From the NCBI GenBank assembly GCA_003252145.1, contig QKDJ01000272.1, forward strand, positions 1 through 7,206: a stretch of DNA of 7,206 nt. Direction: 5' to 3'. Below are positions 6,280-7,206 of the stretch, in pieces; positions within the stretch are counted from its first letter, which is position 1, and each line of letters starts with the position of its first letter. Both the position numbers and the translations under genes were made by a program. This DNA is from Azovibrio restrictus. GTDB taxonomy: Bacteria > Pseudomonadota > Gammaproteobacteria > Burkholderiales > Rhodocyclaceae. Under the pieces are notes generated by a model. That model ran no database searches. It had not been told where the DNA came from and worked only from the letters and a program-made list of their open reading frames with translations.

Positions 6280-7125
6280 TTGCTTCCTCCCGCCAATTTC
6301 GATTTTCACTGTCATTCCACGGTTTCCGATGGCCTGTTGCCGCCTGCTCAGGTGGTAGCCCGGGCGGCGGGTCTGGGTGTCAGCCACCTGGCGCTGACGG
6401 ACCATGACGATATCGACGGCTTGTCCGAGGCTGCTGCCGCTGCAGCACCGCTGGATTTAACCCTGATCAACGGGGTGGAGATTTCCATTGAGTGGAAGGG
6501 AACACCCATCCACATGGTGGGGCTGGGGTTCGACAGGCATCATGCAGGGTTGCTGGCTGGGCTGGATTCGGTTCGCAGTGGGCGCGTGGAACGGGCAAAG
6601 CGCATGGGTGAGGCCTTTGCAGCCATCGGAATTCCCGGTGTCTTTGAAGGGGCCATGAGTTACGCCGGTAATCCCCTGCTGATTTCCCGAGCCCACTTTG
6701 CCCGGCATCTGGTGGCCAGTGGGCTCTTCAAGGAGCCGCGCCAGGTATTCGATCATTATCTGGTGCCGGGTAAGCCCGGTTACGTGGAACACCGTTGGGC
6801 CAGCCTGGAGGATGCCCTGGGTTGGATTCATGCTGCCGGTGGCGTGGCGGTCGTGGCCCACCCGGGACGCTACAAGATTTCCAATGGCGACATGCGTCGT
6901 TTCCTCAGCGAGTTCAAGGACCTGGGCGGGGATGCGGTGGAAGTGGTGTGCGGTAGCCACAGTCCCGATCATGTGCTGCATTTCGCCCGTTTGGTCCGCC
7001 ATTTTGGCTTGCACGCTTCCCGCGGGTCTGACTTTCATGGCCCCAAGGAAAGCTACGTGGACCTGGGCTGCCTGCCCCAATTGCCGGAAGACCTGAAGCC
7101 TGTCTGGCGTTTGCTGGATATTTAA
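6280..7125 (+). CDS. rnm: PHP-domain phosphoesterase/exoribonuclease, Rnm (YciV/TrpH) family
   Basis: Metal-dependent phosphoesterase of the polymerase-and-histidinol-phosphatase (PHP) fold. Characterised relatives are E. coli Rnm/YciV, a 5'-3' exoribonuclease that matures rRNA 5' ends, and Chromobacterium Cv1693, which dephosphorylates 3',5'-bisphosphonucleotides. The 281 residues are near the 293 of E. coli. Metal ligands are in the expected order: DFHCHS (His10, His12), TDHDD (Asp41, His42), GVEIS (Glu67), IHMVGL (His78), SRAHFA (His139), AHPGR (His194) and GSDFHGP (Asp251, His253). None is missing. The start is a TTG at 6280: no ATG or GTG lies in frame between the stop codon at 6205 and the first PHP motif, so the N-terminus begins only nine residues before the first metal histidine. 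No clear Shine-Dalgarno is seen. A yciO-like gene follows after 30 bases, an arrangement also known in E. coli. Family secure; exact substrate inferred. Confidence 0.92.
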   Translation: MLPPANFDFHCHSTVSDGLLPPAQVVARAAGLGVSHLALTDHDDIDGLSEAAAAAAPLDLTLINGVEISIEWKGTPIHMVGLGFDRHHAGLLAGLDSVRSGRVERAKRMGEAFAAIGIPGVFEGAMSYAGNPLLISRAHFARHLVASGLFKEPRQVFDHYLVPGKPGYVEHRWASLEDALGWIHAAGGVAVVAHPGRYKISNGDMRRFLSEFKDLGGDAVEVVCGSHSPDHVLHFARLVRHFGLHASRGSDFHGPKESYVDLGCLPQLPEDLKPVWRLLDI

Positions 7126-7155
7126 GGGCGAATCAGGCGCCATCGAGAATTCAAC

Positions 7156-7206
7156 ATGCCCCAATTACTGAATGTTCATCCGGAAAATCCGGAACCCCGC
7201 AATATA
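7156..7206 (+). CDS. yciO: YciO/TsaC (YrdC-domain) family protein, N-terminal fragment
   Basis: Only 17 codons are present before the window ends: MPQLLNVHPENPEPRNI. This resembles the start of E. coli YciO (MSQFFYIHPDNPQQRLI), a YrdC-fold protein related to the threonylcarbamoyl-AMP synthase TsaC that makes the tRNA t6A precursor. The ATG at 7156 has a GAG at 7145-7147, eight bases upstream, and lies 30 bases after the PHP stop codon on the same strand, so the two are probably cotranscribed. The identification rests on a short stretch plus the known PHP-yciO gene order; the name is tentative. Confidence 0.72.
   Translation, partial: MPQLLNVHPENPEPRNI

Noticed and set aside
5866..6405. 179-codon minus-strand open frame across the small basic-protein gene
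   Set aside because: No family motif, and it overlaps the plus-strand gene, which has a promoter and ribosome binding site, and runs into the PHP gene with its clear metal ligands.

Overview
The window looks like chromosomal DNA of a GC-rich proteobacterium. A betaproteobacterium of the Rhodocyclales type is my best guess. It rests on overall protein style, the gcvT-gcvH-gcvP order behind a tandem glycine riboswitch, and a PHP-phosphoesterase gene followed by a yciO-like gene. The genus cannot be fixed from the sequence alone. I see no insertion sequence, phage gene, CRISPR array, tRNA or rRNA.

Left part, minus strand (right to left). A strong promoter at about 5714-5742 reads into a tandem glycine riboswitch (about 5491-5702). 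A roughly 90-nt expression platform with several competing hairpins follows, and then the glycine cleavage operon: gcvT (T-protein, 5403-4312), gcvH (lipoyl carrier, 4266-3883) and gcvP (PLP decarboxylase, 3794-903). A perfect 12-bp inverted repeat at 857-888 forms an intrinsic terminator after gcvP. Thirteen bases beyond it starts a small gene for a free-standing lipoyl-domain protein (843-577) with an unusual cysteine cluster. Its stop codon lies two bases from the start of a LysE/RhtB-family amino-acid exporter gene that runs off the left edge.

Right part, plus strand. Starting divergently from the riboswitch promoter are a 94-residue, very basic protein with one N-terminal hydrophobic segment (5902-6186, function unknown), a PHP-domain phosphoesterase of the Rnm/YciV (TrpH) family (6280-7125), and the first 17 codons of a YciO/TsaC-like protein (from 7156) that runs off the right edge.

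How they work together: P, H and T proteins break glycine into CO2, ammonia and methylene-tetrahydrofolate, and the riboswitch ties their expression to glycine supply. The lipoyl protein and the exporter just past the terminator may be a satellite function of the same region (lipoate-dependent chemistry, amino-acid efflux), but that link is inference. The PHP and yciO genes look like an unrelated housekeeping RNA/nucleotide-processing pair.

The most unusual items are the lipoyl protein with a C-x3-C-x2-C motif and its position directly behind a terminator. Next come the competing structures between the riboswitch and the gcvT start, and the dyad-rich region between the two divergent promoters.
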